A stretch of 64,000 nt of DNA from CAZKNF01 sp964554105 (GTDB lineage: Bacteria > Bacteroidota > Rhodothermia > Rhodothermales > VXPQ01), in assembly GCA_964554105.1 (NCBI GenBank), contig CAZKNF010000012.1:1-64000 (forward strand). The letters run 5' to 3'. Below, piece after piece: positions 41,157 to 49,639 of this stretch. The notes under the pieces were generated by a model, which was not told the origin of the DNA, made no database searches, and saw only the letters and a program-made list of their open reading frames with translations. Within the stretch, counting starts at the first letter, position 1, and every line of letters begins with the position of its first letter. The translations under genes were made by a program, and so were the position numbers.

Positions 41157-43037
41157 TTGGCATATCCGTCCATCTCGCTCGTAAGACGCATCGCGGCTCT
41201 TCTGGTTGTCACAGCCTTCCTGGCCGCGTATTCGGCACCCGCCGGCGCACAGGAGATCGACAGCACACAGACGGCACGCTTCCAGCTGGCCGACTCCTTC
41301 CTTCGCGCGGGCCAGTACGATAGAGCCGTCACACTGCTCGAAGACCTCTACGCCGCGGCGCCAAATAATCAATCGTTCTACGCCAAACTCATAGAAGCAC
41401 TCGAGAGCGTAAAGCGGTATGATGACGCGATCGACGTGGTCGAAGATCGCCTCGCAAATGGGCGGTCGCCTGATGAGCTCTCTGATCTGGCACGCCTGTA
41501 TTTTCTGAAGGATGATGAAGAACGGGCCTACGCCACGTGGGATGCGGCCATCGATACGGCACCGGATAACGTGGCCTCATACCGGGTAGTCTATCAGTCC
41601 CTGCAAGACCTCCGCCAGTTCTCCAGGGCGATCGAAGTCCTCGAGCGGGCACGTGAAGAGACCGGATCACCGGACGCCTTCCGCGTGGAACTCGCTCATC
41701 TCTACAGCCTGACCGGACTTCACGAACTCGCAATTGCGGAATATCTCGGCCTCCTCAGCGAAAATGAGCGCCAGCTTGGCTTCGTCAGGAGCCGTCTGAG
41801 CCGGTTTATCGAGCAGGAGGAAGCTCTCCGCTCCAGCATCGCGGAAGTCGCACGTGCGGTTCGCAGCGAGCCGCTCAATCGCGCATTCCGCGAACTACTC
41901 GGCTGGCTATATGTCGAGGCCGAAAGCTATGAAGATGCATTCGATGCATACCGGGCGATCGACAGACTGGAACAGCAAGACGGTCAGGTCCTGTTCAGTT
42001 TCGCCCAGATGGCCGCGGATGCGGCGGCATACGACGTCGCATCCGATGCCTTCCAGGAGATCCTGGAGCGCTACCCCGAGGCTCCTTCCGCACCGCAAGC
42101 GCTGGCGGGAATGGCCGAGATGCATGAGCGCTGGGCTGATAAATCTGCTGAGCGGGCATTCGATGAGCGGGAAAACCGCATCGAGGCACCACACTACGAA
42201 GAAGCACTTGAGACGTACCAGACGTTCCTGAGGACGTATCCGTCCCACGCATTGTATCCTCGCGTTCTGCGCCGGATCGGTAGGCTTCAACAGGATATCT
42301 TCATAGATCTCGCCGCCGCGGAATCAACGTTGACTAACGTCGTTACGAGGTACCCGGGTACTGAAGCGGCCGACGAAGCCGAGTTTGACCTCGCCCGTAT
42401 GGCGCTCATGCGCGGACGAATCGATGATGCCCAGCTCCGCTTCTCACGTCTCGAGGATCGGCTCCGTACCGGAGAACTCGCCGAGCAGGCGCGCTATCGC
42501 TTGGCCCAGCTCCACCTGTTCAAGGGCGAATTTGATGCAGCGCAGACCATCGTGGAAGTAATTGACGTGAATACGTCAACCGACATCTCGAATGACGCAA
42601 TCGAGATGAAACTCCTGCTGATGGAAAATCGCGGGCCGGATTCACTGAACATTCCGCTGCGCAAATTCACACGTGCCATCCTCTACGACGAGCAGCGGCG
42701 ACCGCAAGCAGCACTAGACACGCTCGACACGGTGCTTGACGAATACCCCCAACATCCACTGGTCGACGATGCAAGATTCCTGCGGGCGAATGTTCTTCGG
42801 AGCATGGGTCGAAGCCTTGAGGCCCATGATGCGTTCGCCGAGATACCGCTCCTGCATCCACAAAGCTATCTCGCGGATCAGGCCCTCTTCGCAGCCGCCG
42901 AAATCCTCGAGCTGGAACTCGAACGAGAGGAGTCTGCTGTGGAGCTGTATTCCAGATTACTATCGGACTTCCCAGGCTCTCTCCTCGCTTCGGAGGCCCG
43001 AGCTCGCATCCGCGCGTTACGAGGAGACGGCGTTTAG
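41157..43037 (+). CDS. Secreted tetratricopeptide repeat protein
   Basis: A 626-residue exported protein built from TPR-like helix pairs (for instance LADSFLRAGQYDRAVTLLEDLYAAAP at the start, and more degenerate repeats to the end). A signal peptide ends at PAGAQ near residue 32. Such proteins act as scaffolds in the periplasm or outer membrane; the partner is unknown. The only start that keeps the signal peptide is TTG at 41157, since no ATG occurs until well into the protein. The TTG start is unusual for this window. A role in gliding or secretion scaffolds is possible but not shown. Confidence 0.88.
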   Translation: MAYPSISLVRRIAALLVVTAFLAAYSAPAGAQEIDSTQTARFQLADSFLRAGQYDRAVTLLEDLYAAAPNNQSFYAKLIEALESVKRYDDAIDVVEDRLANGRSPDELSDLARLYFLKDDEERAYATWDAAIDTAPDNVASYRVVYQSLQDLRQFSRAIEVLERAREETGSPDAFRVELAHLYSLTGLHELAIAEYLGLLSENERQLGFVRSRLSRFIEQEEALRSSIAEVARAVRSEPLNRAFRELLGWLYVEAESYEDAFDAYRAIDRLEQQDGQVLFSFAQMAADAAAYDVASDAFQEILERYPEAPSAPQALAGMAEMHERWADKSAERAFDERENRIEAPHYEEALETYQTFLRTYPSHALYPRVLRRIGRLQQDIFIDLAAAESTLTNVVTRYPGTEAADEAEFDLARMALMRGRIDDAQLRFSRLEDRLRTGELAEQARYRLAQLHLFKGEFDAAQTIVEVIDVNTSTDISNDAIEMKLLLMENRGPDSLNIPLRKFTRAILYDEQRRPQAALDTLDTVLDEYPQHPLVDDARFLRANVLRSMGRSLEAHDAFAEIPLLHPQSYLADQALFAAAEILELELEREESAVELYSRLLSDFPGSLLASEARARIRALRGDGV

Positions 43038-43157
43038 GGTGCGTAACTTGCCGGGCGCCTCGTATTCGTAATTCGACTTCCTGGCGTCCTTAAATACGTT
43101 CGCCGTACGGTCACGACTGCCACGCAATCGATATAAACCGCTTAAACGCAAATACAG

Positions 43158-44441
43158 ATGCAAAACGTAGTATCTCGAATGAGCCTCCCTGTGGTCATGA
43201 TATTGTCCCTGCTCACAGCGGTTCTTCCTGTGCGCGGCCAGGACGTACTCATTCCCATGGACGAGAACCAATCCAACCATTTGAAAGCCTACGGCGTTGC
43301 GTTTTGGGTGCTCGAGCAGGGACAGGCCGTTGACTGGTTGTTGAACTACCGGGGCGGTTCGTTTCTAGTCGGAGGGATGCCGGGGCTGCAGGAGGAGCTA
43401 CAGGTGCGCGGCGTGCAATATGAATCCGCCGGCGCAGCTCGAGCGGCCGAGATCATCGCGGAAGTCGAAAGCGAAGCAAGCAATACTGCCGTTGTCCGAC
43501 TCGAGGAGGCGCCACGGATTGCTGTCTACGCACCCGATCAAACGCTGCCGTGGGACGATGCCGTGCTCCTCGCGCTCGAATTTGCTGAGGTGAGCTACGA
43601 TATGCTCTACGACGACGATGTCCTGGAAGGCGAGCTTCTAGACTATGACTGGCTGCATTTGCACCACGAGGACTTCACGGGGCAGTTTGGCAAGTTCTTG
43701 CAGTATCGCAATATGCCCTGGTTCATCGAGCAGCAGCGCCAGTCGGAAGAGGCGGCCAGCCGCCACGGATTTCGGAAAGTCAGCGAGCTCAAGCTTGCCG
43801 TCGCGCAGACGATCAAAGATTTCGTTTCCCAGGGTGGATTTCTATTCGCAATGTGCTCGGGAACAGATACGTATGACATCGCCCTCGCTGCCCACGCGAC
43901 GGATATCGTTCCATCCGAGTACGACGGCGATTCCGTAGACCCGAACGCAATCGCGAATCTCGATTTCAACGAAACGTTCGCGTTCACCGATTTTCGGCCC
44001 ATCTTCAACGCAGGCGAATACGAGCATTCCGATATTGACACCGGACCGCCACCCGCTCAGCTTCGCAATCCGACGCTCGACTATTTCACACTCTTCGAGT
44101 TCAGCGCTAAGTGGGATCCCGTTCCGACGATGTTGACACAAGATCATGTCTCGACCATCAAGGGCTTTATTGGCCAGACGACGAACTTCAAGAAGGAGCT
44201 GATTAAGCCGGGCGTCGTCCTTCTTGCGGAAGCACCCGGACGCGGCGAGGTCAAATACTTGCATGGGAATTATGGGGAGGGGACATTCACCTTCTACGCG
44301 GGTCATGATCCTGAAGATTATCAGCATTTCGTCGGCGACCCGCCTACGGATCTGAATCTGCACAAAAGTTCGCCCGGCTACCGGCTCATTCTCAATAACA
44401 TCCTCTTTCCTGCCGCCAAAAAGGAGAAGCAAAAAACATGA
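43158..44441 (+). CDS. Conserved secreted protein, often labelled asparagine synthetase B
   Basis: A 427-residue exported protein (signal peptide to about residue 27, VRGQ). The mature start DVLIPMDENQSNHLKAYGVAFWVL..QAVDWLLNYRGGSF is a Bacteroidota family I remember being auto-named asparagine synthetase B. It lacks the N-terminal Cys of a glutaminase domain and any SGGLDS PP-loop, so that name is not supported. The middle (LEFAEVSYDMLYDDDV..YDWLHLHHEDFTGQFGKF and FVSQGGFLFAMCSGTDTYDIAL) looks like a class I glutamine-amidotransferase-like or ThuA-like fold. Real function unknown. The thioesterase gene follows after 30 bases. Confidence 0.8.
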   Translation: MQNVVSRMSLPVVMILSLLTAVLPVRGQDVLIPMDENQSNHLKAYGVAFWVLEQGQAVDWLLNYRGGSFLVGGMPGLQEELQVRGVQYESAGAARAAEIIAEVESEASNTAVVRLEEAPRIAVYAPDQTLPWDDAVLLALEFAEVSYDMLYDDDVLEGELLDYDWLHLHHEDFTGQFGKFLQYRNMPWFIEQQRQSEEAASRHGFRKVSELKLAVAQTIKDFVSQGGFLFAMCSGTDTYDIALAAHATDIVPSEYDGDSVDPNAIANLDFNETFAFTDFRPIFNAGEYEHSDIDTGPPPAQLRNPTLDYFTLFEFSAKWDPVPTMLTQDHVSTIKGFIGQTTNFKKELIKPGVVLLAEAPGRGEVKYLHGNYGEGTFTFYAGHDPEDYQHFVGDPPTDLNLHKSSPGYRLILNNILFPAAKKEKQKT

Positions 44442-44471
44442 GCACCGCCCGGTACCGTTCCACGGACCCAG

Positions 44472-45023
44472 ATGACGACTAAGACTTCCACGGCTGCCGC
44501 CAAGACTGTTGCCAATTCGCGCTGTACGATGACCGAAATCGTGCTGCCCAACGATACCAACGGTCTGGGAAATATGATGGGCGGACGACTGCTGCACCTC
44601 ATGGACAAAGCCGCAGCCATTTCGACGCAGCGGCATGCCAATCGCGTGTGCGTAACCGCGGCCGTCGACACCGTCGAATTTAATTCGCCCATTCGACAGG
44701 GCGAAATTCTTGTCATCGAAAGCCAGGTCAACCGAGCCTTTCGGACGTCGATGGAGGTCGAGTTGAATGTCTGGGCGGAGGATCCGCATGCGCAAATGCG
44801 CCGCAAGTGCAACCGCGCCTTCTATACCTTCGTAGCCGTCGATGAAAACATCCAACCGGTGGCCGTGCCACAGATACACCCGGAGACAGAAGAGGAGGTG
44901 GCACGCTATCAAAGTGCATCGAAACGTCGCGAGCTTCGCCTCTTTATGTCGGGACGCATCGAGCTGCGCGACGCCAGAATGCTGAAGGAAGATATGATGG
45001 TAAACATCCGAAGCGGAGAATGA
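44472..45023 (+). CDS. Acyl-CoA thioesterase (YciA/BFIT-like hotdog)
   Basis: A 183-residue hotdog thioesterase. VLPNDTNGLGNMMGGRLLHLMDKAAAI is the hallmark of the YciA/acyl-CoA hydrolase group, with the catalytic Asn and Asp (or equivalent) in it; VDTVEFNSPIRQGEILVIESQV is the second conserved strand pair. It hydrolyses medium- or long-chain acyl-CoA in the cytosol. The first 15 residues are Ala/Thr-rich and may not be translated; the ATG at 44520s region (MTEIVLPN) is an alternative start. Its end overlaps the next gene as ATGA. Confidence 0.92.
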   Translation: MTTKTSTAAAKTVANSRCTMTEIVLPNDTNGLGNMMGGRLLHLMDKAAAISTQRHANRVCVTAAVDTVEFNSPIRQGEILVIESQVNRAFRTSMEVELNVWAEDPHAQMRRKCNRAFYTFVAVDENIQPVAVPQIHPETEEEVARYQSASKRRELRLFMSGRIELRDARMLKEDMMVNIRSGE

Positions 45024-45556
45024 CCCTGCAATCCAATGATGCGCCGGCCTTTGATGGAACACGGATGACGTTCGCGCAGCACGTCTCCAGACTGGCCGCA
45101 GTCCTGACCATCGCTTTCCTTGCGATTGCCGTGCTTCTCGTGACCACGCCCGCTTCCGCTCAGTCGCCGGCAGGCGACGTTGGACTGGGCGGACAAATCG
45201 GCGATCCCTCCGGCGTCACCCTGAAGCTTTATCAGCGCCCCGGATTCGCGTATGACTTCCTGGCCGCCTGGGATCTCGACGACTTCTTTTTTCTCAACGG
45301 GCACGCGCTCTATGAACGGCCAATTCCGGATTCTCCGCTCAGATATTATCTGGGGCCGGGCGTCGTCATAGGCTTCCGTGAGCAACGTTCGGATCGAGAC
45401 GATGACGAAATCGTAATCGGAATGAGCGGCCAGTTCGGACTGAATTTCTTCGTGGAACAGTTCGAAGTATTTTTGCAGCTCACGCCTCGCCTCCAGGTCA
45501 TCCCCGAGACCGACGGCGAGATCGGCGGCGGCGTCGGATTACGCTATTACTTCTGA
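45020..45556 (+). CDS. Small exported protein, probable outer-membrane beta-barrel
   Basis: A 178-residue protein with a signal peptide ending at ASAQ (about residue 48 from the ATG at 45020; an ATG at 45065 gives a more usual length). The mature part alternates hydrophobic and polar residues, with strands such as VTLKLYQRPGFAYDFLAAWDL, and ends GVGLRYYF, a terminal aromatic that fits an outer-membrane assembly signal. Family not recognised. The start is coupled to the thioesterase stop (ATGA), yet the functions look unrelated. Confidence 0.75.
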   Translation: MTLQSNDAPAFDGTRMTFAQHVSRLAAVLTIAFLAIAVLLVTTPASAQSPAGDVGLGGQIGDPSGVTLKLYQRPGFAYDFLAAWDLDDFFFLNGHALYERPIPDSPLRYYLGPGVVIGFREQRSDRDDDEIVIGMSGQFGLNFFVEQFEVFLQLTPRLQVIPETDGEIGGGVGLRYYF

Positions 45557-45831
45557 TCTCTTCGGCTTCTGATCTCTTCTGCCCTCTCGGGTCTTTATCA
45601 GCTCCGGCCTCATCGAGAAATCATCTTTCCGCAGCGGAGTTTATTTACACATCGCGGTCTGTCAGATTCATCGCTGCCGTGCAGACCGACGCCTCCCCTA
45701 CGAAACAGATTCCGGAGTTTCGGCTATCTTGTGACACATCACGCGGAGAAGTGATTGTGAGCCGCGTATGTCAAAAACTTGCATAACCAATATATCCGTA
45801 TTCAATACTCGACGCGCCGCCTAAAGACTGT

Positions 45832-46758
45832 ATGCTGTACAAACGCGTCTTAATAACCGGAGCCAACGGATTGCTGGGCCAGGAGCTCGTGGATCTCATG
45901 AGCCGCTACCCCGAGTATGACGTACTCGCTACCGCACGCGATGCCGCTCCGCGGTTCGCGGCACATTCCTGTGGCTACGCTCCCTTGGACATCACGTCAC
46001 CTGACAACGTGGCTCGGATATTTCAAGACTTCACACCGACCGTCGTCATCAATTGCGCGGCGCTGACGCAGGTGGATCAGTGTGAGACCGATCGCGACGA
46101 GTGCTGGAAAGTGAACGCCGAAGCGGTGGAGGCTCTCGCGAAGCAGTGCTATTTGATCGGCGCACATCTCATTCAAGTCTCTACGGATTTCGTCTTTGAT
46201 GGAAACGAGGGCCCCTATCGGGAGGATGCGCGGCCTAATCCCATCAGCTTTTATGGTAAATCCAAACTGGCGGCTGAAAATGCGGCTCACGGTGCCGGAC
46301 TCGACAAGTGGTCCGTAGCTCGCACCGTTCTGGTCTACGGAACGGGTGAAAAACTCGCCCGCTCCAATTTCGCTTTATGGGTCCAGGAAAAGCTGTCGAA
46401 CGGTGAGGCGATACACGTCGTTACGGATCAGTATCGCACGCCGACCTATGCACCGGACCTCGCATCCGGCATCGAGCGCATCGCCAGATACGGTAAGAGC
46501 GGCATCTTCCATCTCTCCGGCCGCGAATATCTCTCCGTTTACGAGTTCGCCCGCACCGTGGCCGAGGTGTTCGACCTCGATACCTCCCTTTTGCATCCAA
46601 CTGATAGTACCAAGTTCAAGCAGACCGCAGCCCGCCCTCCGAGGACGGGCTTCATTATTTTGAAAGCCGAAACGGAAATAGGCTATCGACCGCGCTCGCT
46701 CAAGAGCGCCCTTCGGCATCTCGGGGTTCGCCTCGGCCTCCCGGCAACCACGTCATAG
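45832..46758 (+). CDS. RmlD-like sugar-nucleotide reductase (extended SDR)
   Basis: A 308-residue extended SDR. ITGANGLLGQELVDL is the NAD(P) loop; CAALTQVDQCETDRDECWKVNAEAV, STDFVFDGNEGPYREDARPNPISFYGKSKLAAE and YRTPTYAPDLASGI match the dTDP-4-dehydrorhamnose reductase (RmlD) group. The catalytic YxxxK is YGKSK. It may make dTDP-rhamnose or a related sugar, but no rmlA, B or C genes are nearby, so the substrate is open. A 275-base space precedes it and serS follows at 61 bases. Confidence 0.88.
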   Translation: MLYKRVLITGANGLLGQELVDLMSRYPEYDVLATARDAAPRFAAHSCGYAPLDITSPDNVARIFQDFTPTVVINCAALTQVDQCETDRDECWKVNAEAVEALAKQCYLIGAHLIQVSTDFVFDGNEGPYREDARPNPISFYGKSKLAAENAAHGAGLDKWSVARTVLVYGTGEKLARSNFALWVQEKLSNGEAIHVVTDQYRTPTYAPDLASGIERIARYGKSGIFHLSGREYLSVYEFARTVAEVFDLDTSLLHPTDSTKFKQTAARPPRTGFIILKAETEIGYRPRSLKSALRHLGVRLGLPATTS

Positions 46759-46819
46759 CACCCAGCATCTCGTTCCGATCCCTGCGCGGTCATCGGCCGC
46801 CGAACTCCTTCACCAGTCC

Positions 46820-48097
46820 ATGATCGACAAACAGGTACTTCGTGACGATCCCGACCTCATCCGTGAAGCGATCCGCCGCAAGGGGCATGGCACAATCGAT
46901 GTCGTAGACCGGCTGGTGCAGCTCGACGCCGACCGCCGCCGAGCCGTCACAGAGCTGCAGGAAGCACAGAATCGCTCGAATACCGTCTCACGTGAGATCG
47001 GTCAACTGATGCGGGATGGACAGAAAGACGCCGCACAGGAGCGCATAGACGAAACCACGAGGCTGAAGACGCGGATAAGGGAGCTCGAAGAATCCGTCCG
47101 AAACATTGAGGTAGAGCACGAAGGGCTGATGTTGGATATACCCAATATCCCACATTCATCGGTACCCGTCGGCGCTACACCGGACGAGAATCTGGTCATC
47201 GAGACGCACGGCGAAAAGCGGTCCGCCGAGTTCCAGCTCGCACCACATTGGGACCTCTCAGATCGCCATCGGCTCATCGATTTTGATCGGGGCTCGAAGG
47301 TCGCCGGGGCCGGATTTCCATTCTATCACGGTAAAGGCGCGCGCCTCCAGCGAGCACTGATCAATTTTTTTCTCGACATCGCAACCGGAGAGGGCGGATA
47401 TACTGAGCTTCAGAGTCCACTGCTCGTGAACGCGGACAGCGCTCGTGGCACCGGGCAGCTTCCTGACAAAGAGGACCTGATGTACGAGGTCTCGCGCGAA
47501 GAGCTCTACCTCATTCCGACGGCGGAAGTACCGGTCACAAATCTTTTTCGTGATGAGATCCTACACGACCGGCTGCCCATTAAGTATGCAGCATATACGC
47601 CGTGCTTTCGACGCGAGGCGGGATCGTACGGAAAGGACGTGCGCGGACTCAATCGGCTTCATCAGTTTGATAAGGTAGAGCTCGTTCAGTTCGTGGAGCC
47701 GGACAGGAGCTACGTCGCACTCGAAGAACTTCGTGAGGATGCCGAGCGTCCGCTCCAACAGCTGGGCCTCGCCTATCGCGTTCTCTTGATGTGCACAGGC
47801 GACATGGGGTTTACTCAGACCAAAAAGTACGACCTCGAGGTGTGGAGCGCCGGACAGGAACGCTGGCTCGAAGTCTCCTCCATCTCGAATTTCGAGGCTT
47901 TCCAGGCCCGCCGAATGCAGATTCGATATCGACCGGAAGGTGCGAAGAAGCCGGTGCTCGTCCACACGCTCAACGGGTCGGGGCTCGCCCTACCCCGAGT
48001 CGTGGCGGCGTTGCTCGAGCAGTATCAGCAAGCCGACGGCAGCATCAGCGTCCCCGAGGTGCTGCGCCCGTATACCGGATTCGACACAATCTCCTGA
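46820..48097 (+). CDS. serS: Serine--tRNA ligase
   Basis: A 425-residue class II synthetase. The N-terminal coiled-coil arm (about residues 28-105) reads the tRNA-Ser variable arm. The catalytic core has GTGQLPDKEDLMY, IPTAEVPVTNLFRDEIL, FRREAGSYGKDVRGLNRLHQFDKVEL (motif 2) and TLNGSGLALPRVVAALLEQ (motif 3). Length is normal for bacteria. It is convergent with the FAD oxidoreductase gene 66 bases away. Confidence 0.96.
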   Translation: MIDKQVLRDDPDLIREAIRRKGHGTIDVVDRLVQLDADRRRAVTELQEAQNRSNTVSREIGQLMRDGQKDAAQERIDETTRLKTRIRELEESVRNIEVEHEGLMLDIPNIPHSSVPVGATPDENLVIETHGEKRSAEFQLAPHWDLSDRHRLIDFDRGSKVAGAGFPFYHGKGARLQRALINFFLDIATGEGGYTELQSPLLVNADSARGTGQLPDKEDLMYEVSREELYLIPTAEVPVTNLFRDEILHDRLPIKYAAYTPCFRREAGSYGKDVRGLNRLHQFDKVELVQFVEPDRSYVALEELREDAERPLQQLGLAYRVLLMCTGDMGFTQTKKYDLEVWSAGQERWLEVSSISNFEAFQARRMQIRYRPEGAKKPVLVHTLNGSGLALPRVVAALLEQYQQADGSISVPEVLRPYTGFDTIS

Positions 48098-48163
48098 GTT
48101 GTCAGCAAATCGGCGCTTGGCATTATACCGGGAGGCGCCGGAGTGATGCAGAAGGCCATCCTA

Positions 48164-49588
48164 TCAATGTGCACGGGCGATGGCCTGCTCTGCCGCACGG
48201 AAGCCGCACATCCCATGCACTCCTCCGCCCGGCGGCGTCGAAGCAGAGCATAAGAAAACACCCTCGAGCGGTGTCGAATACGGGTCCCAGGAAAGGACAG
48301 GTCGCGCCAGCAGCTGAGCTAAGGACGCCGTCCCGCCGTTGATGTCGCCGCCGACGAGGTTTTCGTTCTTCGCTTCCATGTCCTCGGATGTCATCGCATG
48401 CTTCGCGATAATGCAGTCGCGGAATCCCGGAGCATAGCGCTCGATCTGACGTTCGATGCGATCGGTCATGTCGACCGTCGATCCATGCGGAACGTGACAG
48501 TACGCCCATAGCGTGTGCCCTCCTTCGGGCGCTCTTGATCGATCGAAGCGGGTGTGCTCGGCCACGAGGACGAAAGGTCTCTCCGGATGTCGTCCGTTCG
48601 CAACCGCTTTTTCAGATTCTGCTATCTCCTCGATGGACCCTCCCAGGTGCACGGTCCCTGCACGCGTGCAGGCGTCCGCCTGCCATGGCACGGGGTCGCT
48701 AAGCGCGTAGTCCAGCTTAAAAACCGCTGGGCCGAATCGATAGCCGGCGAGACGGCGCCGATAGCGACGCGGCAGCGCATCACCTGCAATCCGCAGGAAC
48801 TGCTTCACTGTCACATCCAGGAGAGTAACGTCGGTCCGGGGTAGTTCGTCGAGCCGTTCAATACGGCGCCCTGTCTGGATTTCGCCCCCGAGCGAGAGAA
48901 AGACCGCAGCCAGCGCATCAGCAATCGACTGCGCCCCACCGCGCGGCATCGGCCACCCGCTCGAATGGCCTGCCGCAGCCAACATGAGCCCAATCGCCGA
49001 TGAGGCCGGAGCCTCCAGGGACAGCAGTGAGTGGGCCGCAAGTCCACCGAGAAGCGCCCTTGCTTGCTCTGTCCGAAAGTGACGCGCAGCAAGCATTGTC
49101 GCGGGCTGCAGCGCACTCAACCCGAATCTCGCCAGGAGGAACGGCCGCTTGGGTATGTGCAAAAGCGGCTGCAGCACTTCATCGGAGAGCACTTCCCAGT
49201 GGTCGCACAGCGGACGCATGAGACGGTCATATGATCTACCGTCAATACCCAGACGCGACACTGTTTCATCAAGCGATTGATGCATCTCGGCAGCAGTGCC
49301 GCCGTCGAGCGGATGAGCGAGCGGAATGTCCGGATGGATCCATTCGAGACCGAAACGCTCCAGATCGAGAGAACGGAAGAAGGGCGTACCGGCTGCAAAC
49401 GGATGAATCGCCGAGCAGACGTCATGGATATACCCTGGCCGGGTCAGCTCAGCCGAACGAATTCCTCCGCCGACGGTGTCGTTCGCCTCGATCAGCAACA
49501 CCGAACGACCGTCCTGCGCTAGCCGAATCGAGGCGGCAAGGCCGTTGGGCCCCGCGCCGACGACTACGGCGTCGTATGTACTCTCCAT
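48164..49588 (-). CDS. NAD(P)/FAD-dependent oxidoreductase (phytoene desaturase-like)
   Basis: A 474-residue flavoprotein. DAVVVGAGPNGLAASIRLAQDG is the dinucleotide-binding loop, followed by IEANDTVGGGIRS; the C-terminus SASTPPGGGVHGMCGFRAAEQAI is the second FAD motif. The layout matches the PYROXD2/phytoene desaturase-like group, whose members desaturate carotenoids or other lipids; the true substrate is unknown. It follows the acyl-CoA dehydrogenase gene by 51 bases on the same strand, so a shared lipid-related role is possible. Confidence 0.9.
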   Translation of the reverse strand: MESTYDAVVVGAGPNGLAASIRLAQDGRSVLLIEANDTVGGGIRSAELTRPGYIHDVCSAIHPFAAGTPFFRSLDLERFGLEWIHPDIPLAHPLDGGTAAEMHQSLDETVSRLGIDGRSYDRLMRPLCDHWEVLSDEVLQPLLHIPKRPFLLARFGLSALQPATMLAARHFRTEQARALLGGLAAHSLLSLEAPASSAIGLMLAAAGHSSGWPMPRGGAQSIADALAAVFLSLGGEIQTGRRIERLDELPRTDVTLLDVTVKQFLRIAGDALPRRYRRRLAGYRFGPAVFKLDYALSDPVPWQADACTRAGTVHLGGSIEEIAESEKAVANGRHPERPFVLVAEHTRFDRSRAPEGGHTLWAYCHVPHGSTVDMTDRIERQIERYAPGFRDCIIAKHAMTSEDMEAKNENLVGGDINGGTASLAQLLARPVLSWDPYSTPLEGVFLCSASTPPGGGVHGMCGFRAAEQAIARAH

Positions 49589-49639
49589 CCTGCTCCGGCA
49601 GACGTGAACGCATTCCCGAATACTTTAATAAACGCGTTT

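Noticed and set aside
45729..45760. CRP/FNR-like TGTGA-CACA-TCAC near the RmlD-like gene
   Set aside because: Spacing between half-sites is four bases rather than the usual four-to-six with matching flanks, and no CRP-type regulator or target logic is visible; one half-match is expected by chance.
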